Assembly: GCF_030915465.1 (NCBI RefSeq)
Contig: NZ_CP133267.1
Span: 310,001-374,000 of the forward strand
DNA length: 64,000 nt
Direction of reading: 5' to 3'
DNA from: Neobacillus sp. PS3-34
GTDB taxonomy: Bacteria; Bacillota; Bacilli; Bacillales; Cytobacillaceae
This document shows, piece by piece, positions 9,489 to 18,634 of this stretch. The notes under the pieces are model-generated. The model was not told the origin of the DNA. It did not search any database and saw only the letters and a program-made list of their open reading frames with translations. A program made the position numbers and the translations under genes. Position 1 is the stretch's first letter, and the number at the start of each line of letters is the position of its first letter.

Positions 9489-9944
9489 TTATAATTCCAT
9501 TGTCATAAAAACACTATTTGGGTCCTCAATGTAATCTGAAAACGGATGACAATATTGGAACCCAAACCTTGCATATAACCTTCTCGCTGGTTCGAAAAAA
9601 TCCATTGATCCTGTTTCCAAACTTACCCGACGATAGCCACGTCTATTGGCTTCTTCAATTATGTATTGCAGTAGTCGTTTTGCAACACCCTTTCTTAGAT
9701 GTGATGAAGATGTTCGCATTGATTTTATCTCTCCATGTTGACCATCAATTTCTTTAAGTGCCCCGCAGCCAATTAATTCATTTCCTTCCCAAGCACTCCA
9801 GAATGTAATCTCAGGACGTTTTAATTGCTCAAGATTTAGTGCGTGTATACTTTCTTGCGGGGAATTCTGTTTCATACCATGAAGATGCTCCCTCACCAAT
9901 TCAGCCACTTCAGATCCAGATAATTCATCTATTTTAATATCCAT
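9489..9944 (-). CDS. GNAT-family N-acetyltransferase
   Basis: A 151-residue acetyltransferase with motif A visible as MRTSSSHLRKGVAKRLLQYI and a C-terminal ARRLYARFGFQYC motif B, similar to putative acetyltransferases such as YjdJ/YedL types. The substrate is unknown. The ATG start at 9944 has GGAGGGT upstream (GGGAGGGTATCGG). It stands alone on the minus strand. Confidence 0.78.
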   Translation of the reverse strand: MDIKIDELSGSEVAELVREHLHGMKQNSPQESIHALNLEQLKRPEITFWSAWEGNELIGCGALKEIDGQHGEIKSMRTSSSHLRKGVAKRLLQYIIEEANRRGYRRVSLETGSMDFFEPARRLYARFGFQYCHPFSDYIEDPNSVFMTMEL

Positions 9945-10056
9945 CCGATACCCTCCCTAGTTTTAATAAAGGACATAGTTCCATTCAGTAAATTTCACTG
10001 AAAATAGAACTCCTTATATGCCCTAAATGTCTTATGAAGACTTCATTTATTTTATA

Positions 10057-10440
10057 TTAATCTCTATATCCATACCCAATTAGAAGATGTGATTTTAAAT
10101 CTGCGTAAACTGCAACCCCGCCTAATGTGGGATTATCATTTGAAGGAAAGTCCACGATGTAAACTTCTTTTCCAATAAAGGATTTGTCTTTTATAATTCC
10201 CATTGTTTCTCGAAGGATTATTTTCCGATAACTTGCATCTTTCCAGGTCCCTTGGATATGTTTTTTATCTTCTTCTGTTAGTTGGTTCCAAACATTCTCC
10301 CTGACATCTAATGCCAGTGTTTCATTACTTTTTATTTCCTTCACTTTGTACTGATTACTTTCGTTTGAAGCTTGCTGTTGACAGGCAGTTAGTATGAAAA
10401 ATAAAAGCAAGGAAAATAGAAGTTTTATTCTTTTAGCCAT
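10057..10440 (-). CDS. Small lipoprotein of unknown function
   Basis: About 127 residues with a lipoprotein signal peptide and lipobox LTAC (Cys near residue 20), so probably anchored to the outer face of the membrane. The mature domain has no motif I recognise (VREN-WNQLTEEDKKHIQGTW, then a beta-rich C-terminus). ATG 10440 follows AGGTGAG; the upstream in-frame GTG overlaps that site and is less likely. Confidence 0.65.
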   Translation of the reverse strand: MAKRIKLLFSLLLFFILTACQQQASNESNQYKVKEIKSNETLALDVRENVWNQLTEEDKKHIQGTWKDASYRKIILRETMGIIKDKSFIGKEVYIVDFPSNDNPTLGGVAVYADLKSHLLIGYGYRD

Positions 10441-10690
10441 AACTCTCACCTACGTTCTATTTAATACCTTATCCAATTATAATCCGATGAATATATTAAT
10501 GCCCCCATAAATTTCAAAAAAAGCCAAAATGTCCTATTTTTAAAAAATATCCTTTAAAAGACTTAAATTTAATGTAACATTCCTGTTCTTTTTCTGAAAA
10601 ATTTCAATGATATGATAGTACTACCTGCAATAAATAATGCCGGTCCAACAATTAAGTTCCAATAGATTTGTAAAAAGAGGGAAAAAAATT

Positions 10691-11185
10691 ATGCTGAATG
10701 TAAAAGAAGCTGTTGAACAATTAACCTCGGCTGGGATAACCGCCAGTGACCAAGCAGTATTGACGTGGATTAAGGAAGGCAAAATAAAGGCCGAAATATA
10801 CCATAGAAGAAATACTACCTACAAAATTAATGTCAAGGATCTTACTGAATTTATCATACAAAAGCGTGCATCAGACCTTGCTTCTAAATTAGAAGCGTCC
10901 CATCGAGAAAACAGCACTCTTTGCGAACAAATAGATCTGTTAAAAACTCGTGTACATATTGAACAATCAAAGGTACGCACCTTGAAAAAATTGCTTAACG
11001 CACAGATCGAGGTCACCGAACCTAGTTCTTTTCATTATGCTGAGCTGTTGGGATTGACTCAAGAATCGAACAGCCATATGCTAAAAAAAGAATTTAAGAA
11101 ACTGCTCAAAGCACTCCATCCAGACCGCGGAGGAGATGAAAGGCTTTTTAAAGTGTTTAATGAACACTACGAGAAAATCAAGTAA
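10691..11185 (+). CDS. HTH plus coiled-coil plus C-terminal J-domain protein
   Basis: A 164-residue protein with three parts. Residues 1-55 resemble a MerR/excisionase-type helix-turn-helix (NVKEAVEQLTSAGITASDQAVLTWIKEGKIKAE). Residues 58-105 are a coiled-coil. Residues 115-164 are a compact J-domain with the HPD tripeptide (KALHPDRGGDERLFK). J-domains stimulate Hsp70 ATPase. Pairing one with a DNA-binding-like domain is unusual, and the role is unknown. The start follows AGAGGGA; spacing is long at about 8-10 nt. Confidence 0.66.
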   Translation: MLNVKEAVEQLTSAGITASDQAVLTWIKEGKIKAEIYHRRNTTYKINVKDLTEFIIQKRASDLASKLEASHRENSTLCEQIDLLKTRVHIEQSKVRTLKKLLNAQIEVTEPSSFHYAELLGLTQESNSHMLKKEFKKLLKALHPDRGGDERLFKVFNEHYEKIK

Positions 11186-11207
11186 TCAGGACCACTAGAA
11201 AAAACAA

Positions 11208-11232
11208 AGGATCCAAAGGTAGGTCCTTTGTC
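11208..11232 (+). terminator. Probable terminator of the J-domain gene
   Basis: CAAAGGA pairs with TCCTTTG around a 10-nt loop. The following T content is poor, so it may be weak. Confidence 0.45.
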
Positions 11233-11288
11233 TGGGTTTCAAATGAAACTAATTATAGACTAATTTAATTAGTGCTAGATCCGTTCAA

Positions 11289-12131
11289 TTACGTTCTCTC
11301 GAAACGCAAATGAACAAACTTAAGCATTTTTAATAAATCTACCATCCTCACCATTAAACGAGTTCCACTTTCCCATTTCTTGCTTGCGGGTATACCTTTG
11401 AAATACGATTCGCAGGATAATACCTTGATTTTTGACGACCAGCCTTCAAGCACTTTTGAATTGTTGATATAGAAATACATTTTTGCACCCTTGTTCCCCG
11501 TTTTTTCCACCGTACGATTTGAAATATTTAACGCAAATTTTGATTCCGCATCAAAGTACAACTCGCCGCCTGGAAAGCGAAGGACCATTTCCTTAACTAT
11601 TCCCTTGAGTTGACTTTCCTGAAAATAATAGAAAACTCCAGCAGATACAAAAAGTATCCCGTCTTCCTCATTAAAGATAACATCATCAAACCACGACACA
11701 TCAAAAAATGATTTGGCAATGCTGATGTTCCTCGGAGAGTCAGCGATAAGAGTTTTGCGAAAAGCTATCGCATCTGGTAAATCAAGGTTGTACCAGTTAA
11801 GTGTGCCATTATCAACTCTTGAAAATGTAGTATCAAGTCCCGCACCGATGTTTACAATCGTGGCCCGAGGATGTTTTTCTATAAAAGCTCGGATGGTATC
11901 GTCAATTTTTCGTGCTCGTACTATATAACTTATCCCTCCATATTCACCAAAGGTCTTGGCTATTTCGGTAAAATTAAAATCACAGCCTGCAATGATCTCT
12001 ATCGCTTCCTTGTCGTACAAAATCTCTGGATTCTTCTCACTGGCAGTTGCTCGTCCCCAAAGAGGTATCAGCATGGTGCCTTGAACGGATTGTAAATTTA
12101 ATGGCATATTATCTGGTTCACGTTGAGTCAT
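11289..12131 (-). CDS. SAM-dependent O-methyltransferase, LCMT/TcmP-like family
   Basis: About 280 residues of the leucine carboxyl methyltransferase-like (PF04072-type) fold. The SAM-binding motif is IVNIGAGLDTTFSRV (about 94-108), followed by acidic WYNLDLPDAIAFRK and VSAGVFYYF. Members methylate carboxyl or hydroxyl groups of small molecules. ATG 12131 lies after GGAGGATTG in the tail of the MarR gene. It starts 5 nt after the MarR stop, so the two form an operon. The natural substrate may be what the MarR protein senses. Confidence 0.8.
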   Translation of the reverse strand: MTQREPDNMPLNLQSVQGTMLIPLWGRATASEKNPEILYDKEAIEIIAGCDFNFTEIAKTFGEYGGISYIVRARKIDDTIRAFIEKHPRATIVNIGAGLDTTFSRVDNGTLNWYNLDLPDAIAFRKTLIADSPRNISIAKSFFDVSWFDDVIFNEEDGILFVSAGVFYYFQESQLKGIVKEMVLRFPGGELYFDAESKFALNISNRTVEKTGNKGAKMYFYINNSKVLEGWSSKIKVLSCESYFKGIPASKKWESGTRLMVRMVDLLKMLKFVHLRFERT

Positions 12132-12136
12132 ATTTA

Positions 12137-12571
12137 TCAATCCTCCATTTTTTTAAGCAGGTAATTCACTTTATGTAAAGCGTATTGAAGATCTAGCTGC
12201 TCTTCACTATCTAACTTGGATAGGTCATTCACGAAGTTCTGATAAATTTTCGTCCATTTTTCTTGTTGTGAAGTTTTACCTTTCTCAGTTAACTTAATTA
12301 CAAACGACCTTTTATCAATCAAATTTTGACTTTTAGTAATGTAGCCCTGATCAAATAACCGCTTCAGCAAGTCAGTCATTTGCTGTTTGGGTACATTAAG
12401 GCCTTCACTTATTTGTTTTATGGTCAGGGAATCATGGTTCATAAATAAGAATTCTAATATTTGGTTCTGTAAATGCGTTAAGTTACTCGATTTTTGATTC
12501 AAACGCTGAAAACTTTTAAACAAATTAGGAATTAACGCGATATATTCTTTACTAACTTGAGACATCGTCAT
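12137..12571 (-). CDS. MarR-family transcriptional regulator
   Basis: 144 residues with a winged helix-turn-helix (LTIKQISEGLNVPKQQMTDLLKRLFDQGYI, then the DKRSFVIKLTEKG wing). Start ATG 12571 follows GGGGGGAT. First gene of an operon with the methyltransferase. A perfect 8-bp inverted repeat upstream (12638-12659) is the likely operator, so autoregulation is expected for this family. Confidence 0.85.
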   Translation of the reverse strand: MTMSQVSKEYIALIPNLFKSFQRLNQKSSNLTHLQNQILEFLFMNHDSLTIKQISEGLNVPKQQMTDLLKRLFDQGYITKSQNLIDKRSFVIKLTEKGKTSQQEKWTKIYQNFVNDLSKLDSEEQLDLQYALHKVNYLLKKMED

Positions 12572-12637
12572 TTGATCCCCCCAATATAGTAATGTATTAT
12601 ATACCAAATTGATGAAAAATCAAATTTCATTTTATAA

Positions 12638-12659
12638 TTAGTAAAGTTTTATTTACTAA
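12638..12659. promoter_or_regulatory. Probable MarR operator upstream of the 12571 operon
   Basis: TTAGTAAA (12638-12645) and TTTACTAA (12652-12659) are perfectly inverted with a 6-nt spacer, upstream of a TATAAT-like -10 at about 12595. Confidence 0.6.
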
Positions 12660-12722
12660 ATGAAATTCCGTTGATTTTTTTATCAAAAGCTTTTGAATGA
12701 TGCAACTGCATTTTTAGCAAAA

Positions 12723-12750
12723 AAAAGAACTGACCAATATCAGTTCTTTT
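12723..12750. terminator. Symmetric hairpin terminator downstream of the VOC gene
   Basis: AAAAGAACTGA and TCAGTTCTTTT pair around a 6-nt loop. It can act on both strands. Confidence 0.75.
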
Positions 12751-12790
12751 CGTACAACGTTTTCTTATTTTCTCATGGTAATCTTTTCAA

Positions 12791-13153
12791 TTAACCTATT
12801 GAGTTTATACCGATTCGATTTCCTTCAGTATCTTCAAATAAAGCATAGTAACCCATTGTTGGCGCAATTTGTGTTTTTGGTATTAAAACCTTCCCGCCTG
12901 CTGGTTCTACAAGGTTCAACATTTGATTTAAATCATCGGCGCCATTAAGGTAAATAATGATCCCATCACCAGTGGGCAGGCTGCTTTCATGTCTCACTAA
13001 TCTACCTGTTACCCCTTCACCTGGTAGAAGTGCCATGCCACTTCCGTTAAATTCCATCGGTTTGATCGTGCTATCTAGTAATTTTGAATAGAATTCACAT
13101 GCTCTATGTAAATCAAGAGTAGGTATTTGAAAAGAAAAAAGTAGGTTTCCCAC
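12791..13153 (-). CDS. Glyoxalase/VOC superfamily protein
   Basis: A 120-residue single-module vicinal oxygen chelate protein: SFQIPTLDLHRACEFYSKLL at the start, then YYALFEDTEGNRIGI at the end, as in small glyoxalase/bleomycin-resistance-like proteins. The metal site cannot be assigned with certainty and the substrate is unknown. ATG 13153 follows GAGGTGTGATTAAGTGG. It is not linked to the neighbouring genes by spacing. Confidence 0.75.
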   Translation of the reverse strand: MGNLLFSFQIPTLDLHRACEFYSKLLDSTIKPMEFNGSGMALLPGEGVTGRLVRHESSLPTGDGIIIYLNGADDLNQMLNLVEPAGGKVLIPKTQIAPTMGYYALFEDTEGNRIGINSIG

Positions 13154-13728
13154 TTAATCACACCTCAATATTGTAATAGTTTATGAGCATTGTTTACTCA
13201 CTACAAACAATATACACTATTTTTAGAAATAGGAAGATATATTTGGGAAATGTGTTACTTTTTTAATATGACGATAACGGTTCTACAATAAAGACATTTC
13301 TCGTCTTGAAGAAATGCCACCATTAGTTATATAACTAATTCGTTCATTTCTTTAGGTAAAACCAAGCTTCAAATCACAGTTTGGTTCGAAATTTACCACT
13401 TTGAAAACATCCTACATTTAATGAACCATAAATATGGGGAAGAATTTATCTATTAGAAAAAGCTGCCACATAGACAGCTCTGGTCTTCGCTAGTTCAATA
13501 TTCAGTTCCTTATATTCATAATGCAACCATTAAAGAAAAACACTCTTGATGTACTTCATTCTTTTTTCTACTTTCTACCCAGTTAGTTTCCAATAAGCTA
13601 TAAGATATCTGGTGGTTGAGGCTTATGTTTTTTCTTTCAGTAGTTGAAATTTAAAAGCCCCTGCGGGGAAAACGTTGACGGGAGGATTAACCTCTATATT
13701 TTGATTTCACTAATGTATGGAAATGAGG
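13154..13728. other. Gene-poor intergenic stretch
   Basis: 575 bp without a credible coding region, promoter pair or repeat. Only short weak hairpins are seen, such as AGCTG/CAGCT near 13461. It has an ordinary AT-rich composition. It may hold decayed sequence. Confidence 0.5.
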
Positions 13729-14091
13729 TTATAGTATACCTGGTATATCCATTCTATGGAATCCGCCCATACCCATTCCAGGGAAACCACCCATACCCAT
13801 TCCTGGGAAACCACCCATACCCATTCCTGGGAAACCACCCATACCCATTCCTGAGAAACCACCCATACCCATTCCTGGGAAACCACCCATACCCATTCCT
13901 GGGAAACCACCCATACCCATTCCTGGGAAACCACCCATACCCATTCCTGGGAAACCACCCATACCCATTCCTGGGAAACCACCCATACCCATTCCTGGGA
14001 AACCACCCATACCCATTCCTGGGAAACCACCCATACCCATTCCTGGGAAACCGCCCATACCCATTCCGCTTCCAATGAATTGTCTTTCCAT
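13729..14091 (-). CDS. GMGMGGFP tandem-repeat protein, possible spore-surface protein
   Basis: A 120-residue protein made almost entirely of about 13 copies of the octapeptide GMGMGGFP after a short MERQFIGS leader, ending HRMDIPGIL. Each repeat is 24 bp and nearly identical at DNA level. A strong GAGGAGGGG site 8 nt before ATG 14091 marks this strand as coding; the open frame on the opposite strand lacks one. Gly/Met/Phe-rich repeats suggest a structural or coat-like role in a spore-former, but this is inference. Confidence 0.65.
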   Translation of the reverse strand: MERQFIGSGMGMGGFPGMGMGGFPGMGMGGFPGMGMGGFPGMGMGGFPGMGMGGFPGMGMGGFPGMGMGGFPGMGMGGFSGMGMGGFPGMGMGGFPGMGMGGFPGMGMGGFHRMDIPGIL

Positions 14092-14338
14092 TTTATATCC
14101 CCTCCTCAAATTGTTTCAAAATAGTGTATGTGTCCATATTCAAAGAGGAATAGATATTTGCCTATTTGTAAGTGTGTATTCTTGGCTGTTATGTTATTTT
14201 CGATATAGTCATTACTTCTCATTGACTAGTTTTCACAAGACAATTAGCAACACTATACGATTTACTGTCTTCTTGTTAAACTAATCTGCCTTTTTAATTT
14301 AAGAACCTTTATACGTTGATATACCTTTGAAAATTAAA

Positions 14339-14365
14339 AGGATGAAACCACTGTGATTTCATCCT
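14339..14365. terminator. Hairpin between the repeat protein and the next VOC gene
   Basis: AGGATGAAA and TTTCATCCT form a perfect 9-bp stem in the 340-bp gap 14110-14448. That gap is otherwise without recognisable features. T-runs are weak, so terminator function is uncertain. Confidence 0.45.
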
Positions 14366-14448
14366 CTAAATAATACTGTTATATCTATGGTTAGAACTTC
14401 TTAACAGAACCCGTTAGCTAAAAAGTTCCTCTCGTTTTTTCCCTATCA

Positions 14449-14817
14449 TTATATCCATTCAAGCATTTCGATCCGGTTTCCAAATGGATCGTCAACGTAA
14501 AATCTTTTCGCACCTGGTAGTTTATCATCTTCTGTAAACGCAATTCCATTTTGCTTTAAGTGCTCCATTAGTGCTTCGATATTTTCCACTTCAAAGCCTG
14601 GGTGCGCTTTTTTTGCCGGGGAAAAGGGCTCTTCAATACCAATATGAATATGTACCTTGCCAGACTGGAACCATACCCCTCCCCTCTTTTTTAACTCCTC
14701 CGGCTTTTCTGCTTCATCAAAGCCAAGGATCCTGCCGAAGAATTCTCTTGCTTTTTCCTCACTTCCTGCTGGAGCCGCTAATTGAATATGATCGATCGCT
14801 TTGAATACAACTGACAT
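14449..14817 (-). CDS. Glyoxalase/VOC superfamily protein
   Basis: A 122-residue VOC protein. IDHIQLAAPAGSEEKAREFF opens the first half-module with a likely metal-ligand His, HIHIGIEEPF follows, and the end reads FYVDDPFGNRIEMLEWI with the typical C-terminal Glu ligand. Similar small proteins act as glyoxalases or fosfomycin/bleomycin-resistance proteins; the substrate is unknown. ATG start with GGGAGGT upstream. Confidence 0.8.
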   Translation of the reverse strand: MSVVFKAIDHIQLAAPAGSEEKAREFFGRILGFDEAEKPEELKKRGGVWFQSGKVHIHIGIEEPFSPAKKAHPGFEVENIEALMEHLKQNGIAFTEDDKLPGAKRFYVDDPFGNRIEMLEWI

Positions 14818-14915
14818 GTAAAAACCTCCCTTATTCTCTATGTCTTTATTGTAAGTTAAAAGGAGAAAAAAGGTAATTTTTAATAATTTATAAATAAGGA
14901 TAAGTTTTTGTTATA

Positions 14916-14948
14916 TCAAAAAAATAGACATGAATTCTCATGTCTATC
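14916..14948 (-). terminator. Terminator of the azoreductase gene
   Basis: ATAGACATGA and TCATGTCTAT pair around ATTC. An A-rich run at 14916-14923 gives the T-run on the minus strand. Confidence 0.85.
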
Positions 14949-14958
14949 CTTCATATTT

Positions 14959-15593
14959 TTAAAACGTTTTAGCCTGTTCCTTAGCGCGTTCAATTGCTTC
15001 CCGCTTGATTTGGTCTGCACGGTCGGGAAATTGATTGTGGCCTTCAACAAATAATCCATTAAAGCTTGGAATTCCAAAAAATTGCATTATGTTGCTTAAG
15101 TAGCGATGTCCCATTTCCATTCCGGCAGCGGGACCCTCGGAATAAACACCGCCCCGCGCCTGGATGTGTATCGCTTTTTTATCCGTTAACAAACCGACTG
15201 GCCCTGCTCGGTGTATTTAAAAGTTTTACCTGCTGTACAAATAGAATCAATATAAGCCTTCATAACTGGAGGGAATGAAAAATTCCACAATGGTGTAACA
15301 AATACATATTTATCTGCTGCAACGAATTGGTCCGTTAATTCACCCAGACGGCTAACCTTGCTTTTTTCCTCATTGGATAAATCATCAAAAGAGGAACCTG
15401 AACGAAGTTTCCCCCAGCCGCTGAATACATCTGCATCAATTTGCGGTATGTTTTCACGATAAAGATCAAGCTGAACCACTTCATCCGACGGGTTCGCTTC
15501 CCGATAGGCTTCGATAAACGCCTTTCCTACTGCCATGCTGTAGGATTGTGTGTGGTCATGCGGATGTGCAGTGATATAAAGAACGGTTGCCAT
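14959..15593 (-). CDS. azoR: FMN-dependent NADH-azoreductase (one frameshift as read)
   Basis: An FMN-binding flavodoxin-fold reductase that reduces azo dyes and quinones with NADH. Visible are [19 protein letters not shown], the FMN-contact [16 protein letters not shown], and [17 protein letters not shown]. The frame breaks at 15200-15204: coding-strand GGGCC needs one more G, restoring [15 protein letters not shown]. The result is 211 residues, the usual length. ATG 15593 follows AGGAAGGA. AzoR paralogues belong to quinone-stress regulons in Bacillus, but no MhqR-type operator is seen here. Confidence 0.85.
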
Positions 15594-15708
15594 CAAATTT
15601 CCTTCCTTTCTATTTCTGGTCTTTGTCTCACTTCATTAATTTTTTCAAATAACCCTTTTGTTATTCTGCTAATTAGCCATTTTTCACAATGGAGCCGCTT
15701 TTATTTAC

Positions 15709-15737
15709 AAAAAAATCCCCCTGCTAGTCCAGCAGGA
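15709..15737 (-). terminator. Terminator of the ABC exporter operon
   Basis: CCTGCT (15720-15725) pairs with AGCAGG (15731-15736). The A-run to the left gives a T7 run on the minus strand. Confidence 0.8.
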
Positions 15738-15748
15738 GGTACGTCCCA

Positions 15749-16737
15749 TTAATATACGTCACGCCTATTAAATACCCAGAATGCGACGAGCAAGGCTGCG
15801 GCCACCAGGCAAGCAGTACTGCCAGTGAGAAGGATAACGTCATCCCTTCGATGGGAGGAGCCGTCCCCTTCATATAGTCCGTTAATCTTAAATTAACCAT
15901 AAATAAAAATTTCGCCGACTTCCAGGATGACACCATATTGCTTAAAATTGCTCCTGAAATCAATGCCGCAAGCATCACACCCATCCCGGCTGCCGTGCTT
16001 CGAATCAATACAGAAAGCATAAAAGACAATGTTCCAACAACGATGGAGACAAACCAGACAAGCCCAAAATCCATTAAAAGGAACTGCCACTGATCAAGCA
16101 GTTTGACTCCGGCAGTACTAAGCCCTGTTGATGTGACATTAAAGCCTGTAATGACCGGAGCACCCCAACCGCTATATCCAAAAACCATACCAGAAATCAA
16201 ATACGATATTAAACCAGTTATCGCGATAATCAGCGATATGGCCAAGCAAAGGGTAATATATTTGCTAAGCAGAACCTTCCACCTTCGGACCGGCCGCGTC
16301 AAAAGAAGCTTAATCGATCCTAAGCTATGCTCTGATGAAACCATGTCACTAGCAATTACCATCACCATGAGCGGAAGAAATAAGTCAATTGAATTTTCAA
16401 GAAACATGCGCATAAACGTTGGCGCACCAGGCTCTGATGGATTGATGTCATGGTCAAGATAGTATTGCTGCTGCTGAAGGCTAATCTGAAGCTGCTTTTT
16501 CCATTCATCCGATAGCCTGCTGCTGCTTAGACGGTTCTGCGTATCGATGATCTGCTGCTGCAGAATGGACCTCCAATCAGTCGTTCCAAGCTTGTGGCGC
16601 TGATTTTCAACCGTTTTATATTGTGCATATGTAAACAATGCAACCAGGACAGCGATGATTGCCGCTATTACGAGAAGCCTCTTTTTAGCCACTAGTTTCA
16701 TCATTTCATTTTGGATCAGCTTAATCAATTGTGTCAC
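15749..16737 (-). CDS. ABC-2 type transporter permease (one frameshift as read)
   Basis: A membrane subunit with about six helices. A large extracytoplasmic loop after the first helix is rich in Gln (LQQQIIDTQNRL, LQQQQYYLDHD). DMVSSEHSLGSIKLLLTRPVRR is the typical ABC-2 coupling segment. One G is missing near 15800-15803. Restoring it turns the tail into AAALLVAFWVFNRRDVY, a standard ABC-2 ending, with a stop at 15749. GTG start overlapping the ATPase gene by 17 nt, so the genes are translationally coupled. Antibiotic or peptide export is possible. Confidence 0.82.
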
Positions 16738-17631
16738 CCCCGGTTAATTCAAGGAACAAGTCTTCTAATACCGGAAGCTTCCTGTTCATTTCCGACACAT
16801 TAACGCCGGCTTCAACAAGCTTTCTATTCCACATAGCTGCCTGATCTTCATCGTACTCAGTCCGAAGAAACCCATCGCCGTTGTCCTCGACGTTAGTCAA
16901 AGAAGCAAGGATACTTTTTCCCTGGTCATGTGGATCAACACGCCAGATCAGCTGCTCCCTGTTAGCCAGCAGGTGTTCAACCGTATCAACACGTATGACG
17001 GAACCTTTTGAAATAATGGCAACTCGGTCGCAAAGCAGCTGGATTTCACTTAGCAAATGGCTTGATACAAGGACACTGAGCCCTTCTTTTTCAGCTAGAA
17101 AGCGGATAAACTGCCGCATCTCTCTAATACCTGCTGGATCAAGACCATTTGTCGGCTCGTCCAAAATCAGAACCTTTGGACGGCCCAATAGTGCCTGTGC
17201 AATTCCCAGCCTCTGCCTCATTCCAAGGGAATATGTTTTCACTTTGTCATGTATTCTTTCTGTCAGCCCCACCAGCTCTGTTACTTCCTTTATTCTTTCC
17301 TCCCCAACACCATCGAGCATGCGGACAAAATGAAGTAAATTATTATAGCCTGATAAATACGGATAAAGCTCCGGATTTTCAACAATACAACCCAGATTGC
17401 TCATTGCTTCAAAAAAATGGTCCTGAATATTGAAACCGCAAATAGTAATGGTTCCTGATGTCGGCTTGATCAGCCCGACAAGCATCCGGATCGTTGTCGT
17501 CTTTCCAGCTCCATTTGGCCAAGAAATCCAAACACTTCCCCTTCCTTTAATTCAATGCTGATGCCTTTAATAATTTCTTTTTTTCCAATTGTCTTTTTTA
17601 AATCCTTAACAGATAAAGTAGTCTTCTCCAT
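16721..17631 (-). CDS. ABC transporter ATP-binding protein, BcrA-like (one frameshift as read)
   Basis: The ATPase partner of the preceding permease. Walker A reads FLGPNGAGKTTTIRM once a single base is restored at GGCC 17517-17520. The Q-loop is at ENPELYPYL, the signature is YSLGMRQRLGIAQALL, Walker B is KVLILDEPTNGLD, and the H-loop is LVSSHLLSEI. About 303 residues. Start ATG 17631 follows a GAAGGGAAA site. It resembles bacitracin/lantibiotic-type exporters (BcrA, YhaQ). SGNH2 lies directly upstream in the same direction, 12 nt away, possibly co-transcribed. Confidence 0.87.
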
Positions 17632-17643
17632 TTTCCCTTCTCC

Positions 17644-18419
17644 TTACCAAGTAAGCAATGAGGCTACCCGCTCTGCAATTAAACGGTAGCCCTTTGTATT
17701 GGGGTGGAACTTGTCTGAATACAAATAATCATTCACCTTTAATTCAAATAAATCGAAGGTTGGCACAAAAACGACTTTTGGGAAACCCGCACTGACTTCG
17801 GCACTGGCATAATTCCAGCGGCGGATCACCTTCGAGATCGCCTTCCCCTCATTCATATCAATAAATGGATTGTAGAGGCCAACGAAAAAAATCCTGGCAT
17901 CTTTATCTGGCCTTGCGCACCTGCTGCAATGTCCCAGTCAAATTTTGAAGGTATTTTTTTTCTATGTCATTTAGCTTGTTACTGCGGTAATCTGCCAGGC
18001 CCGGCCTCCACGGAACAAATCATTTCCTCCGATGGTCATCAAGACGATATCGGCTTTCTGTATTTGCCTCTGAACCTCAATTTGCCCGACCTGTGCACGC
18101 AGCTGATCAGAGCGCTGCCCGTTTATTCCCAAATTCAATAATCTGACAGGCTTCTTCGTTTTCTTCTTGATCTCATCAATTACATCGCCAACGTATCCTT
18201 TTCCTGTTTCATCCCCTGTACCCCTTGTCAAGGAATCACCCAGGGCAACGACCGTTAATTCCTTCGCGTTTTTTTCTGCAGTTGAAACAGGCTTAGCTGT
18301 TGAAATCTTATCCGGTTTGCCAGCATAATACTCAGCCATGGCCAACCAAGGCCGCTCAGCCATAGCAGCAGGCAAACAACAGATATAAAAGTAATGACAC
18401 GAAGAACACTTTTATTCAA
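17644..18419 (-). CDS. SGNH/GDSL hydrolase paralogue (three frameshifts as read)
   Basis: A secreted or anchored esterase/lipase-like protein. It has a TTG start at 18419 (AGGAAG 6 nt before) and a hydrophobic leader (VLRVITFISVVCLLLWLSG). Block I is VALGDSLTRGTGD, block III MTIGGNDLFRGG, block V SDKFHPNTKGY. Breaks at GGCC 18342-18345, 17998-18006 and 17909-17912 are repaired by 1, 1 and 2 bases, giving 259 residues with intact blocks. It shares architecture and the VGLYNPF segment with the hydrolase at 2310-3026. It lies just upstream of the ABC exporter. Confidence 0.78.
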
Positions 18420-18634
18420 AGGAATCTTCCTTTCCTGAAGGTTTCTATCTTACATTTAAGCACAACTAGAAAAATATTCAAACTTTCATTTGGTTTTTTA
18501 AAAATAACTATATGATTGAGAAGGTAAAGGTTTCTGTTTCAAGGTGATTTTTTCAAATAATAATAACATCCTGTTTGGCCGATTTAACACTGGGGATTAT
18601 TAAGAACAGTTTGATTGGTCTGCTGAGAGGTTTT

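Noticed and set aside
13644..14078. Forward frame of HPYPFLGN repeats
   Set aside because: It is the antisense of the GMGMGGFP gene, which has the strong ribosome-binding site.
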